Part shown: piece by piece, positions 33,897 through 42,369 of the stretch
Layout: the number at the start of each line of letters is the position of its first letter
Position numbering within the stretch: position 1 is the first letter of the stretch
The notes under the pieces: model-generated
What the model saw: the letters and a program-made list of their open reading frames with translations, nothing else
Told to the model about the DNA's origin: nothing
Database searches by the model: none
DNA from: an uncultured Planctomycetota bacterium
GTDB lineage: Bacteria; Planctomycetota; Brocadiia; CAIUPP01
NCBI GenBank assembly: GCA_903901045.1
Contig: CAIUPP010000075.1
Location: forward strand, 37,051-101,050
Length of the DNA stretch: 64,000 bases
Direction of reading: 5' to 3'
Translations under genes and position numbers: made by a program

Positions 33897-36387
33897 AGGG
33901 ATTCTCCTCCACAATCGCCACGCCTCCCTGCGGAAGGCCGGTCAGATCCACGGTCCAGTCCGCGGCGCCTTTGACCAGTGCGACGGGCTGATTCACGCGC
34001 CGTCCATCGGAGTTCCACACCAGGACGTCCGGCTTGTCCGCGCGGCGCCAGATATACTTCCCCGCCTTGCAGGTAATGATCCGCTCCTTGCCCTCGATCC
34101 AGCCGGCATGCAAGCCGACGGGGGTGATGGGGAAGCTGTGCGTGAGGATGCCGTACGCCTCGTACTCGCCGGGCACAAGGCCCCGGTTGGCGGCATAGTA
34201 GTAGGTCAGGGCGCCGAGCTTCAGACGCTGAGTGATCTGATCCACCAGGGTGGAGCCTTTCTTCTGCTCCGCATCCGTGAAGTTCGTCCACATATTGGAG
34301 AGGCCGATGGGAGAATAGAGGTGCGTGCTGGGGACGTTGCTGATCCCCTCGACGAAGCTCATCACCGGCAGCGACTGCATCTCCTCGCTGGCGGAGGACT
34401 GGTTGCAGGAGACGATGCCCCCCTTGCGGAATACCTTCCTGATCATCTCCGATTGCGCGGGGCCGAGGAGAATCGGCACGTTGTTCTTCTGGCGCACCAG
34501 CGCGTAGCTCTTGGGGTCGATCTCCACGGAATGGCCGTCCCAGCGATCATAGGAGACGACGCCGGGGAGGGTGAATATGTCGAAATAGATTCCCTTGTAC
34601 TCGCACTCGTCCAGGAGGAAATCGACATCCGCCATGAGTTTCTTGTGGTAGGCGTTGTCCAGCGCCGGATAGGCCACCACATAGGTGCTGTTCGGATCAG
34701 GGCAGGCTTCCGGAATCGTCATCACGGAGCCGTCCTGATTCCTGGTGAAGCTATCGGCGCAGGGGAGCTTGGACCAGTCTGCCTTCTTCGGAACCGTGAA
34801 GAAGCTGATCTCGCGTCCGGCGAGGTAGAAGAACCCCGGCGAGACGGAGGCGACGTTCCTCACGGCCTGCAGCGACAACTGCTTGAACTTCGGCCGGTCG
34901 TATGGGATGGGACTCAAGGGGCCGTTGTAGTAATCGAGCCACGGGTTCGCATTGCCCATCCGCCAGCACTGGAGGGCGAGCGCGTTGCGAACGGCCTGGG
35001 GCCTGGCCTCCGCCCAATAGGCGGTATCCAGGAGCGTTTCCGACGGGCCGAGCAGGGTGAAGTTGAGATGGTCGTCGGCGCGGATGCGGTTGATGAAGCT
35101 GAAGTAGTCGGGATCGTCGGAAAGATAGAGACGCCAGCGCAGGGTGACGGAGGACTTCGGCGCAATGCCGAGTTGGTTGGTGCCGAAGGTCACCACGCCG
35201 GGGGCATTCTCAAGCCAGAACTGGTTGCGCAGCACGGTGTCCTTGGCGTAGATGCCGATCTGTACGTCGTTCCCGGCGACGAAGAGCGTCGAGTTGCAGG
35301 GCTCCACCGGCGCGGCCAGTTCGAAGGAGCCGCCGTTCGGCAGCCCGCCGACCCAGATGGCGTCGTGCGGCTTCGTCAAGCCGATGGTGTTGAGCGCCAT
35401 CACCGGAAGGATCTGGTCGCCCGCATTATCGATGGTATCGAAGAAGTCGACCCGGTCATCCAGCAGTTCGATGGAGCGCTTGACGGCCTGCTGCGCGCCA
35501 TGGGCGGCGACGGCAATCTTGTTCCCCGTCGCCTGGACCTCCGGCCGCCAGCCTGCCTGACAACCGTTCAGGTTGGCGCTGAAGAGATTGAGTCCGGCGT
35601 TCGGGTAGGAGAAAGAGCTCTCCAGAGTGAACGCCCCCTTCCCGTGAGTGATTCTCAGGCCGCCGAGCGCGTTGACCTCCACGGTGGTATTCCCGCGCTT
35701 GACCGACCCCGCCGGCACGAAGGCGCCGGCGCTGAGAGCCGGCTTGCGCCCGGCCCGCGCCACGGGCCGCTGAAAGTAGCCGACTTCGAGCGGGTCGACG
35801 ACCACCACAACGTCCTCAGCCTTCTGGGCGCCGAAGTCCCTGAATTTCGTCGTGTTCTTGAGTTCGAGGGTGTTCGGCTTGTCCGCATAGAGAAGGTCCT
35901 CGACGCGCAGGATGAACCAGCATTTCTCGCGCTGCTGGACAGGCTCCTGCAACTGGTACCCCCATTGGTCGAACGAAGGGCCGAAGAAGGTGTTCAGCGC
36001 ATTGCCCATCATGGCCTGCCCGCCCTTGTACACCTTGTCGTTGTACGGATTCGGGCGGTTGACCAGCCGGACTCGCATGAGGTCGTCCACGTCGTTCACC
36101 GGCCTGCCGTTGATCCAGAGGGCGAGGTAATTGTTCCAGCCGTTGAACGCCACACTCTGAAGGCGCGTGCGCAGGCAGACCACCATCTCAACTCCCGCCT
36201 TCAGCGGCACGGGCGGCAGCTCGAACTTCAGGGTTTGTCCGGAGACCAGGTTGAGCGTCTTATCGCTCTTCCAGAGAACCTCCATCTTGCCCGCCTCGCG
36301 CATGGGCTTGTCGGGCGTCTGGGCGACGGCCTGGGGGCAGATTGCGGCGGCCCCGAGCAGAAAAAGCCAGCATAGCGTCTTCTTCAT
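33889..36387 (-). CDS. secreted TIM-barrel glycoside-hydrolase-like protein (paralogue of 14,552)
   Basis: 832 residues, signal peptide MKKTLCWLFLLGAAAICPQA(VA), Shine-Dalgarno TTGAGGAGGCATCC. It aligns end to end with the 14,552 protein: KPMREAGKMEVLWKSDKTLN, ALWINGRPVNDVDDLMRVRL, ESSFSYPNAGLNLFSANLNG, YFSFINRIRADDHLNFTLLG, KGIYFDIF near residue 599, VSYDRWDGHSVEIDP, GLHAGWIEGKERIITC, and the ending VEENPYE. Conservation is strongest in the barrel and C-terminal domain. As in operon I its last codons overlap the next gene. The function is probably an extracellular glycosidase; family not assigned. Confidence 0.65.
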   Translation of the reverse strand: MKKTLCWLFLLGAAAICPQAVAQTPDKPMREAGKMEVLWKSDKTLNLVSGQTLKFELPPVPLKAGVEMVVCLRTRLQSVAFNGWNNYLALWINGRPVNDVDDLMRVRLVNRPNPYNDKVYKGGQAMMGNALNTFFGPSFDQWGYQLQEPVQQREKCWFILRVEDLLYADKPNTLELKNTTKFRDFGAQKAEDVVVVVDPLEVGYFQRPVARAGRKPALSAGAFVPAGSVKRGNTTVEVNALGGLRITHGKGAFTLESSFSYPNAGLNLFSANLNGCQAGWRPEVQATGNKIAVAAHGAQQAVKRSIELLDDRVDFFDTIDNAGDQILPVMALNTIGLTKPHDAIWVGGLPNGGSFELAAPVEPCNSTLFVAGNDVQIGIYAKDTVLRNQFWLENAPGVVTFGTNQLGIAPKSSVTLRWRLYLSDDPDYFSFINRIRADDHLNFTLLGPSETLLDTAYWAEARPQAVRNALALQCWRMGNANPWLDYYNGPLSPIPYDRPKFKQLSLQAVRNVASVSPGFFYLAGREISFFTVPKKADWSKLPCADSFTRNQDGSVMTIPEACPDPNSTYVVAYPALDNAYHKKLMADVDFLLDECEYKGIYFDIFTLPGVVSYDRWDGHSVEIDPKSYALVRQKNNVPILLGPAQSEMIRKVFRKGGIVSCNQSSASEEMQSLPVMSFVEGISNVPSTHLYSPIGLSNMWTNFTDAEQKKGSTLVDQITQRLKLGALTYYYAANRGLVPGEYEAYGILTHSFPITPVGLHAGWIEGKERIITCKAGKYIWRRADKPDVLVWNSDGRRVNQPVALVKGAADWTVDLTGLPQGGVAIVEENPYE

Positions 36388-36406
36388 TTGGGATGCCTCC
36401 TCAAGT

Positions 36407-39400
36407 TCACTGCTGCTCGATCACGGCAATGCTCCCCGGCGGGAGCTTCGTCAGGTCCACCGTCCACCCCCCGCCCGCCTGCTGCATCGGCGGCTGGTCC
36501 GTCTGCTTCTTTCCCTTGGCGTCGAAAACGAGCGCCACGGGCTTGGCGGCTCCGTCGAGCCGGTATGAGCCCGGCTTGCAGGTGAGGGTCCGTTCCTTCC
36601 CCTTGATCCACCCCGGATGCAACTCCTGGATCGTGATGGGGAACATGTGCCGGACAAGGTCGTACGTTTCAATGTCCGAGTCCACGAGAAGGCTGTGGTA
36701 GTAATACATCAGCCCCCCTTCCTGGAGGCGCCCAATCACCGCGGCGACCATATCCGCCCCGGTGACGCGCGGGTTGTACCAGGATTCGCACAGGCCGATG
36801 GGAGTGCTCAGATGGCCGCGGTTGATGTCCACCGTGTTCACGCCCATTTCATAGAAGGAGTAAATGGGGAGCGACTGGAGTTCCTCGGTGACCGGGTACT
36901 GGTTGGCCACCACGATGCCCCCCTTCTTGAGGATGTACTCGACGATCTCCTTCTTGGCGGGCGCGTCGAGGATCGGAACAAGGCCCAGCTTCCGCTTGAC
37001 CGTGTAACTCTTGGGATCGATTTCGACCGTGCGCCCATCCCACCGGTCGTAGGTCTTCACGCCGGTCGAGGCGAAGATGTCGAAGTAGATGCCGTTGAAG
37101 CCGATTTCGTCAAGCGAGCGCTGGACCCCCAGCATGATCTTCTTGAAGTAGGCGCTGCCGGGGACGACGTAGGAGAGGACGTTGGTGTACTTCACGTCAT
37201 GGCTGTACTCGGCGATCTCATGGAACTTGCCATCCTCCTTCACGACGAAGCCGTCGGCGGTGGGGTAAGCTTTCCAGTCCGAGTCTTTCAGGATCGGCTG
37301 CAGGCAGATCTCAAAGCAGGGCACGAGCTTCACCTCTTTGGGGAGTCCTTTCCGCAGGTTGGCCACGTCCCCCTTCATCTTCTCCACCCACTGGTCCATC
37401 GTCCAGCCCGGAGTGTTGTAGTACAGGAACCAGGGGTCGAGCGCGCCGATGGTGGCGTACTGGCGCGCGATGTATTTTTGAAGCTCATCCGGCGTCAGCG
37501 TCCGGTAGGCGTCGCGGATGTCGTAGAAGAACTTGAAGGGGCCCGGAATGGTGTAATTGACGCCCAGGTCCGCGCGCAGGCGGTTGATAAAGGTGAAGTA
37601 ATCGTTGTCGGGGGTGGGATAGATGCTCCAGCGCAGCGTGTAGGAGTCCCCCGGGGCCAGGCCGAACTGGTTGGTGCCCAGCAGCGCCTGGTTGGCCTTG
37701 ACCTCGATGAGCAACTGGTTGCGGAAAGGGGTGTCCGCGACATAGAGGCCGATTCCGCAGGCGTTCAACCCCATGAAGAGCGTGGAGTTGTCGGGCGCGA
37801 CGGTGGGCGCCGAGCCGAATTGCGGACTGGCCGGCATGCCCCCCACGCGCAGCTTGAGCGGAATGTCCTCGCTGACGCAGCGGTTCTGCACGATGATCCC
37901 CACGACCTCCTTGGTCTTGTTCGTGAAGGTATCGCGCACGGCGATGAAATGGTCGCCGCAGTCCAGGGTGCGCTTCCAGGCATACGAACCGCCCTCGGCG
38001 GAAACGGTGATCATCTTCCCGGCGACGCTCACGACGGGCTTCCAGCCGGCTTCCCCCTCCGCCTTCCCTTCCTCGGCCGGCGCGCCGTTGAACCCGGCGT
38101 TCGGATAGGAGAAGCGCGCGTCGATCCAGAACTGCTCCTTCCCCGCCTTCAGGCAGAGGCCGCCGGCATCATTGACGCTCACGGCGTACTCTTTGGCCTG
38201 CACGGTGGACTTCGGCGTGAATTTCAAGGACACCTTCTGCTCCGCCAGGCGGCTTTCGAGGCTGTTCTGCGCGATATAGCCCAGTTCGAGCGAGGCGACC
38301 TCGACAACCACCTCCTTCGGATCGTTCTTTCCGAAGTATTGCGCCTTGGCCGTATCGCCCAGTTTCAGCGTGTTGGGGGCGTCCTTCTTGAGCACGTCAT
38401 CCAGACGCAGCAGGTACCAGCAGCCTTCCCGGTACTGGGTGGGGTCGGTCACTGAGACGTCGTCATCCATGACGTAGTCCGGGGTGAAGAACGTCTGCCA
38501 CTGGTTGCCGCTGGTGAGCATCTGCGTGCCCCAGGTTTTGGCCGTGAAGATATCGGCCCGGTTCATCACTCGGGAGACGGAGTACTTGTCGACGGCGGAA
38601 ATCGGCTCGCCATTGACGAAGAGGGAGAGGTAGGTGTTCCAGCCGCTGCGCGTCGGACTGACCAGGCGCGTCTGGAAACGAATGACCGGGTACTTGCCGG
38701 GGCGGGCCGGAACCGCGGGGAGCGCCACGTCAACTTCCTGCCCGGCGATCAGCGAGAAGCTTTCCTTGGACGTCCAGAGGCTCTCCAGCGGCGTCTGAAG
38801 CGCAACCGGCTTGCTCGCCGCCTGGAGCTTCTCATCGGCCGTCATATCCGCTTCGGCTTTCTGAATCTCCAGAACCGGGTCGTCGAGGTAGGCAAAGTAG
38901 CCGTCCCCCCGGCTGTTCACGGCGCGAAGGCGGAAGGCGGCGCTCTTTCTGCCCGCGCTCAGGTCGTCGTTGACCATGGCGGTCACGTCGGCGGAGATCG
39001 GCATATTCGCCAGGTTCGTCCCCCCTTTGACCAGCACGATGGGCGCGCCCGTCGCCTTGGCGTCCCACTCCGCCCGCGCGCACGCCGCATAGTTCCCCGT
39101 GCCATACGCGTCATGCGGGTAGTCCGCCGCCACAATATGCTCCAGGAGTATGTCGGACGGGAAAGGCTCGGTCCTGATCCGCTCCTTGCTCAGATTCTGC
39201 ACGGAATCCTTGGTGATCTTCAACTCCGCCTTCTGCACCCGCTTTCCGCACTGCGCCAGGGGCAGGTGAATGACCGATCGGACGATGTAGATATCCTTCC
39301 CGCCGCTGCTGACTTGGGCGGATTTGTTGAGTTGCACGTAGCCGTTGAAGCCATCCGGAATCTTGCAATCTCCCGCCGTCGGGGCGCAGACAGTTTCTGG

Positions 39401-39508
39401 CAGGACGGAAATCATGGCCGCCGTTGCCGCGCGAGGGGCGAGAAGGAAAGAAGAGAGGACTGCGCAAAGCGCCAGCATGCTCCAACCGATAGTTCCCTTT
39501 CCCCGCAT
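36407..39508 (-). CDS. secreted DNRLRE-like domain fused to TIM-barrel glycoside-hydrolase-like protein
   Basis: The ATG at 39,508 begins MRGKGTIGWSMLALCAVLSS, a signal peptide; the longer upstream frame is dismissed. 1033 residues. Residues about 30-215 are homologous to the stand-alone protein at 9,641 (IVRSVIHLPLAQCGKRVQKA, LVKGGTNLANMPISADVTAM, GDGYFAYLDDPVLEI). The remainder matches the 33,889 and 14,552 hydrolases: SLWTSKESFSLIAGQEVDVA, WYLLRLDDVLKKDAPNTLKL, YFTFINRLRADLGVNYTIPG, NGIYFDIFASTGVKTYDRWD near residue 808, and HPGWIKGKERTLTC. It is the first gene of operon III, about 170 nt after a predicted promoter. Confidence 0.65.
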   Translation of the reverse strand: MRGKGTIGWSMLALCAVLSSFLLAPRAATAAMISVLPETVCAPTAGDCKIPDGFNGYVQLNKSAQVSSGGKDIYIVRSVIHLPLAQCGKRVQKAELKITKDSVQNLSKERIRTEPFPSDILLEHIVAADYPHDAYGTGNYAACARAEWDAKATGAPIVLVKGGTNLANMPISADVTAMVNDDLSAGRKSAAFRLRAVNSRGDGYFAYLDDPVLEIQKAEADMTADEKLQAASKPVALQTPLESLWTSKESFSLIAGQEVDVALPAVPARPGKYPVIRFQTRLVSPTRSGWNTYLSLFVNGEPISAVDKYSVSRVMNRADIFTAKTWGTQMLTSGNQWQTFFTPDYVMDDDVSVTDPTQYREGCWYLLRLDDVLKKDAPNTLKLGDTAKAQYFGKNDPKEVVVEVASLELGYIAQNSLESRLAEQKVSLKFTPKSTVQAKEYAVSVNDAGGLCLKAGKEQFWIDARFSYPNAGFNGAPAEEGKAEGEAGWKPVVSVAGKMITVSAEGGSYAWKRTLDCGDHFIAVRDTFTNKTKEVVGIIVQNRCVSEDIPLKLRVGGMPASPQFGSAPTVAPDNSTLFMGLNACGIGLYVADTPFRNQLLIEVKANQALLGTNQFGLAPGDSYTLRWSIYPTPDNDYFTFINRLRADLGVNYTIPGPFKFFYDIRDAYRTLTPDELQKYIARQYATIGALDPWFLYYNTPGWTMDQWVEKMKGDVANLRKGLPKEVKLVPCFEICLQPILKDSDWKAYPTADGFVVKEDGKFHEIAEYSHDVKYTNVLSYVVPGSAYFKKIMLGVQRSLDEIGFNGIYFDIFASTGVKTYDRWDGRTVEIDPKSYTVKRKLGLVPILDAPAKKEIVEYILKKGGIVVANQYPVTEELQSLPIYSFYEMGVNTVDINRGHLSTPIGLCESWYNPRVTGADMVAAVIGRLQEGGLMYYYHSLLVDSDIETYDLVRHMFPITIQELHPGWIKGKERTLTCKPGSYRLDGAAKPVALVFDAKGKKQTDQPPMQQAGGGWTVDLTKLPPGSIAVIEQQ

Positions 39509-39906
39509 TTGTCTCACTCTCTTTCTTTCTGATTTGAAGCCGGACGAGAAGCCATCAGGAAGAAGCATCCCTCCGCCGCGCTGGGCGGGCGGGGCGTGCC
39601 TTTCCGGCGGAAATGTCGGGAGGGCCCGGAAGTTATCAAACCCATCGGCCCTGCGCGCCAGCTTGAGATTCGCACATTACCTAGGATAAGACCGTGCCCC
39701 TTCCTTGACAATGCCTGTGGAGGCATTTTTGTGTCATCTCAGGTCAGCGGGCGTCTCCGGGCAGCCGCATTCCCCCGTTTCGGCGGTCATTTGGTGGCGC
39801 ATCAGAGGCTGCGGAACATCTTGGTATCTACCGAGGATATGGTGCGGCAGTTCAGAGGGTATCTTGCAGACTCTGTGAAACAAGGGTTGGGCAGTTTGGA
39901 AGAAAC
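39509..39906. other. intergenic region between operon III and tRNA-Ser
   Basis: About 400 bases with no credible gene. It holds the predicted operon III promoter (39,683-39,711) and a small hairpin AATGCCT-GTGG-AGGCATT (39,710-39,727) followed by TTT on the plus strand, with no plus-strand gene before it. Confidence 0.6.
39683..39711 (-). promoter_or_regulatory. sigma70 promoter of operon III
   Basis: On the minus strand TTGTCA (39,711-39,706), 17 bp, TATCCT (39,688-39,683). Transcription would start near 39,676, leaving a leader of about 170 nt before the first hydrolase gene. No LacI-type TGCAA repeat was found beside it. Confidence 0.55.
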
Positions 39907-39996
39907 TGGCGGAGAGGGGGGGATTCGAACCCCCGAGGGGCTTGCGCCCCTACCGGTTTTCGAGACCGGCCCATTCAACCGCTCTGGCACCTCTCC
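39907..39996 (-). tRNA. tRNA-Ser (anticodon CGA)
   Basis: Ninety nucleotides on the minus strand. The acceptor stem GGAGAGG pairs with CCTCTCC followed by G and an encoded CCA. The anticodon loop CTCGAAA gives anticodon CGA (reads UCG). A long variable arm (GTAGGGGCGCAAGCCCCTC) is typical of class II serine tRNAs, and the T-loop is GGTTCGAATCC. It lies 28 bp downstream of tadA on the same strand. Confidence 0.97.
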
Positions 39997-40024
39997 GGAC
40001 TGGGAACGGCAACGATGGCGGCGC

Positions 40025-40471
40025 TCAGCGGCGGCCGCGAAAAAATTCCCGCAGGAGTTCGCCGCATTCCGCGGCTAGCACGCCTCCGACCACCGCGATC
40101 CGGTGGTTGAGGCGCTCATCCTCGGGGATTCTGTAGAGCGAAACGCACGCGCCGGCCTTGGGATCCGTCGCGCCATAGACGAGACGGTCGATCCGCGCCA
40201 GCACGAGCGCTCCCGCGCACATCACACAGGGCTCAAGGGTAACAAACATCGCGCAGCCCGTCAAACGCCAGGCCCCGACCGCGGCGCTGGCCTGGGTGAG
40301 GGCGATGACCTCGGCGTGCGCGGTGGGGTCTTTGAGCAATTCGCGCTGGTTATGCGCGCGGGCGATGACCACTCCCTCGCGCACGATGACCGCCCCGATG
40401 GGGACGTCCTCGTGCTCCAGGGCGGCGCGCGCTTCGGCCAGCGCCAGTTGCATGAAGCGGTCGTCGGACAT
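40025..40471 (-). CDS. tadA: tRNA-specific adenosine-34 deaminase
   Basis: The ATG at 40,471 gives 148 residues, the usual TadA length. Zinc and catalytic motifs are clear: PTAHAEVIAL (His52, Glu54) and TLEPCVMCAGALV (Cys82, Cys85). TadA converts A34 to inosine in tRNA-Arg(ACG). A longer upstream in-frame extension overlaps the preceding gene and has no family similarity, so it is not used. It follows the mannitol-dehydrogenase-like gene by 77 bp and is followed by tRNA-Ser on the same strand. Confidence 0.95.
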   Translation of the reverse strand: MSDDRFMQLALAEARAALEHEDVPIGAVIVREGVVIARAHNQRELLKDPTAHAEVIALTQASAAVGAWRLTGCAMFVTLEPCVMCAGALVLARIDRLVYGATDPKAGACVSLYRIPEDERLNHRIAVVGGVLAAECGELLREFFRGRR

Positions 40472-40548
40472 GGCGCGCGCGGCTCCAACGGACAAGGACA
40501 TAAGGGACTGCAAGGACAACAGCAACGACGGAAACAGCCGGTCAAGGA

Positions 40549-41661
40549 CTACGCATACTGTTTCAGGCGCGCGGCCACGTCGCCACGGACGCTTTCGGGC
40601 AGGCGGGCCAGGAGGGCGTCGGCCGCCTCGGGGGAAGCGTCGCGGCGCGCGACGGCAATGCCTGCCGCCAACAGGTCGCAATAACGTTTCGGCGCAATGC
40701 CGTTCTTGAGCAGCAGCCGCAGGCCGCCCATCACGCGTTCGTTGTCGGCGAATTTGTCCTGGATGCCGCGCACGCCGCGCGCGACGAGGTCGCGCAGCGT
40801 CTTGCTGAAGAGCCGCCCGGGCATGGCCTGGACGTATTTGTGGAAGACGGGACGGCCCATGTGGTAGGCGCAGTCCTTCCAGAGCGCGGGGGCGATCTCC
40901 TGGTCGAGCAGTTCGCGCACGGCGCCGGTGACCTGCGCGTCGTCGGCCATGTCGCTGAAGCGCTCCACCCCCCGCAGCCTGCCCAGGACGGCGGCGTAGA
41001 AATGCATGGCGTTGTGAGCGTACAGCTTGACGCGCTCGCGCGCGTGGAACTCCTCCGGGGAGACGAACTGGAACGCCTTGGAGTGGAAGACCTCCGCGTT
41101 GGCATGCTCGTTGGAGAGGGGCATGCCGTAGAATTCCTCCCCCACCACCCCCCAGGGCAGGTCCGGCGTCACCGGCTGATAATCCGGCAGCGGGCGCTCA
41201 TCCAGCCGGCTCATGCGCCCCATGACGGTGTCGCACAGGTGGATATTGGAGCGGAACTTCGTGCGCCACGCTTCGGCCACTCCTTCGCCATTCTCAGCGC
41301 AGAGGATATAGATCGGCTCGTTCCGGCCGGTCAGACGCTCGTTGAGGTATCCCAGCGCGCTATCGAGATTGCGCATGCCCACGGCCGTGTAAAAGATGCG
41401 CGCGGCGGCGATGTGCTTGCGGATGTCGGCGTCATGCGCCGGGACATCCGTCCGGAATGCGTCCACGTCGGGTATCGTCAGCGGCTTGATGCGCTGGCCG
41501 GCAAGGTTGGTGGTGTAGGAGCGATGCTTCTGGACGGAGGAGACGAAGTCCTCCTTGAAATGCGTGTCCAGGAAGGTGATGCTGTAATCCTTGTGCAATT
41601 CCGGGGCCAGGAACGCCAGCGAGAGCCCTCCCGCGCCGAATATCACGATTCTGTCAGTCAC
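40549..41661 (-). CDS. mannitol-1-phosphate dehydrogenase-like NAD-dependent oxidoreductase
   Basis: 370 residues from a GTG start with GGAGA 7 nt upstream. The N-terminus RIVIFGAGGLSLAFLAPELH is a Rossmann nucleotide-binding strand-loop with a modified glycine motif (GAGGLS), as in the mannitol dehydrogenase/MtlD family. Further family features are YILCAENGEGVAEAW, CDTVMGRM and, in the C-terminal helical domain, ERVKLYAHNAMHFYAAVLGR, where Lys, Asn and His are the expected catalytic set. It probably oxidises or reduces a polyol phosphate or related sugar acid; substrate is not determined. Confidence 0.7.
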   Translation of the reverse strand: MTDRIVIFGAGGLSLAFLAPELHKDYSITFLDTHFKEDFVSSVQKHRSYTTNLAGQRIKPLTIPDVDAFRTDVPAHDADIRKHIAAARIFYTAVGMRNLDSALGYLNERLTGRNEPIYILCAENGEGVAEAWRTKFRSNIHLCDTVMGRMSRLDERPLPDYQPVTPDLPWGVVGEEFYGMPLSNEHANAEVFHSKAFQFVSPEEFHARERVKLYAHNAMHFYAAVLGRLRGVERFSDMADDAQVTGAVRELLDQEIAPALWKDCAYHMGRPVFHKYVQAMPGRLFSKTLRDLVARGVRGIQDKFADNERVMGGLRLLLKNGIAPKRYCDLLAAGIAVARRDASPEAADALLARLPESVRGDVAARLKQYA

Positions 41662-41672
41662 GGACTAATCTC

Positions 41673-41955
41673 CAGGTTGTCCACAGATGAACGCAGATAC
41701 GTGTTACGGCAAGAACCACAGAGCACACAGAGGAACACAGTACGAAATAAGGAAGAGAAAAAGCGCGACCGCTTTCTATGGTCGGCTCAGTCAACCATTC
41801 TCAGTCTTAATCCGTCAGGTTGTCCACAGATGAACGCAGATACCTGTTACGGCAAGAACCACAGAGCACACAGAGGAACACAGTACGACTGAGATGTCCA
41901 TCAATCCTGATCCGCGCCGTTTACATCTGTGCCCATCGGTGTTCATCTGTGGACA
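41673..41955. repeat. 73-bp direct repeat pair plus inverted end (CCACAGATGAACGCAGAT family)
   Basis: Copies at 41,673-41,745 and 41,816-41,888 differ at one base and begin CAGGTTGTCCACAGATGAAC, including ACCACAGAGCACACAGAGG. An inverted fragment of the same start (GTTCATCTGTGGACA) is at 41,941-41,955. The unit fills most of the 300-bp gap between the mannitol-dehydrogenase-like gene and hisI. Related degenerate fragments occur near 49,857, 55,299, 55,715, 57,109 and 57,149. Confidence 0.85.
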
Positions 41956-41964
41956 GCCCGCCGT

Positions 41965-42354
41965 TCAATACACCTTCTCCGGGTCGAACACGCGCTCTTC
42001 GGCGACCTTGAAGGAATCGCTCTTCGGGTCGTACTCGTTGAAATAGCAGCTCATGTATCCCTGGTGGCATCCGGCGACGTGCTGCTTGATGAGCATGAGC
42101 AGCGACTTGCCTTCGCAATCCGGGAAGACGCGCTTGACCTCCTGGATGTGGCCGCTGGTCTCCCCCTTGAGCATGAGGCGTCCCTTGGAGCGGCGGAAGA
42201 CGTGCACCTTGCCGGTCTCCAGCGTCTTGGCCAGCGCCTCGCGCGTCATGTAGCAGAGCGTCAGCGCGCGGTTATCCTCGACGTTGGCGATGATGCAGGG
42301 GATCATCCCCTGGTCGTTGAACACCAGCGTCTTCATCAGGTTCTCGTTGCTCAT
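41965..42354 (-). CDS. hisI: phosphoribosyl-AMP cyclohydrolase
   Basis: The ATG at 42,354 (spacing from GCGGAGG) gives 129 residues. HisI hallmarks are VHVFRRSKGRLMLKGETSGH (usual SRSRxxLWxKGETSGH) and the zinc-cysteine region VAGCHQGYMSCYF (Cys96, Cys103). It opens the PR-AMP ring in histidine synthesis. Oddly, the magnesium motif, normally D-x-D-x-D, reads D79-C-E81-G-K83 here. The gene lies 15 bp after recG and shares its promoter; the other visible his genes (hisH, hisF) are 12 kb away. Confidence 0.88.
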   Translation of the reverse strand: MSNENLMKTLVFNDQGMIPCIIANVEDNRALTLCYMTREALAKTLETGKVHVFRRSKGRLMLKGETSGHIQEVKRVFPDCEGKSLLMLIKQHVAGCHQGYMSCYFNEYDPKSDSFKVAEERVFDPEKVY

Positions 42355-42369
42355 GTGCATCCTCCGCAA

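Noticed and set aside
39710..39730. Small hairpin with a short T-run as a terminator
   Set aside because: There is no plus-strand gene upstream, and on the minus strand the T-run is on the wrong side; it overlaps the predicted operon III -35 box.
41673..41888. Direct repeats as a CRISPR remnant
   Set aside because: Only two 73-bp copies, no regular spacers, no cas genes; the sequence belongs to the dispersed CACAGATGAACGC family.
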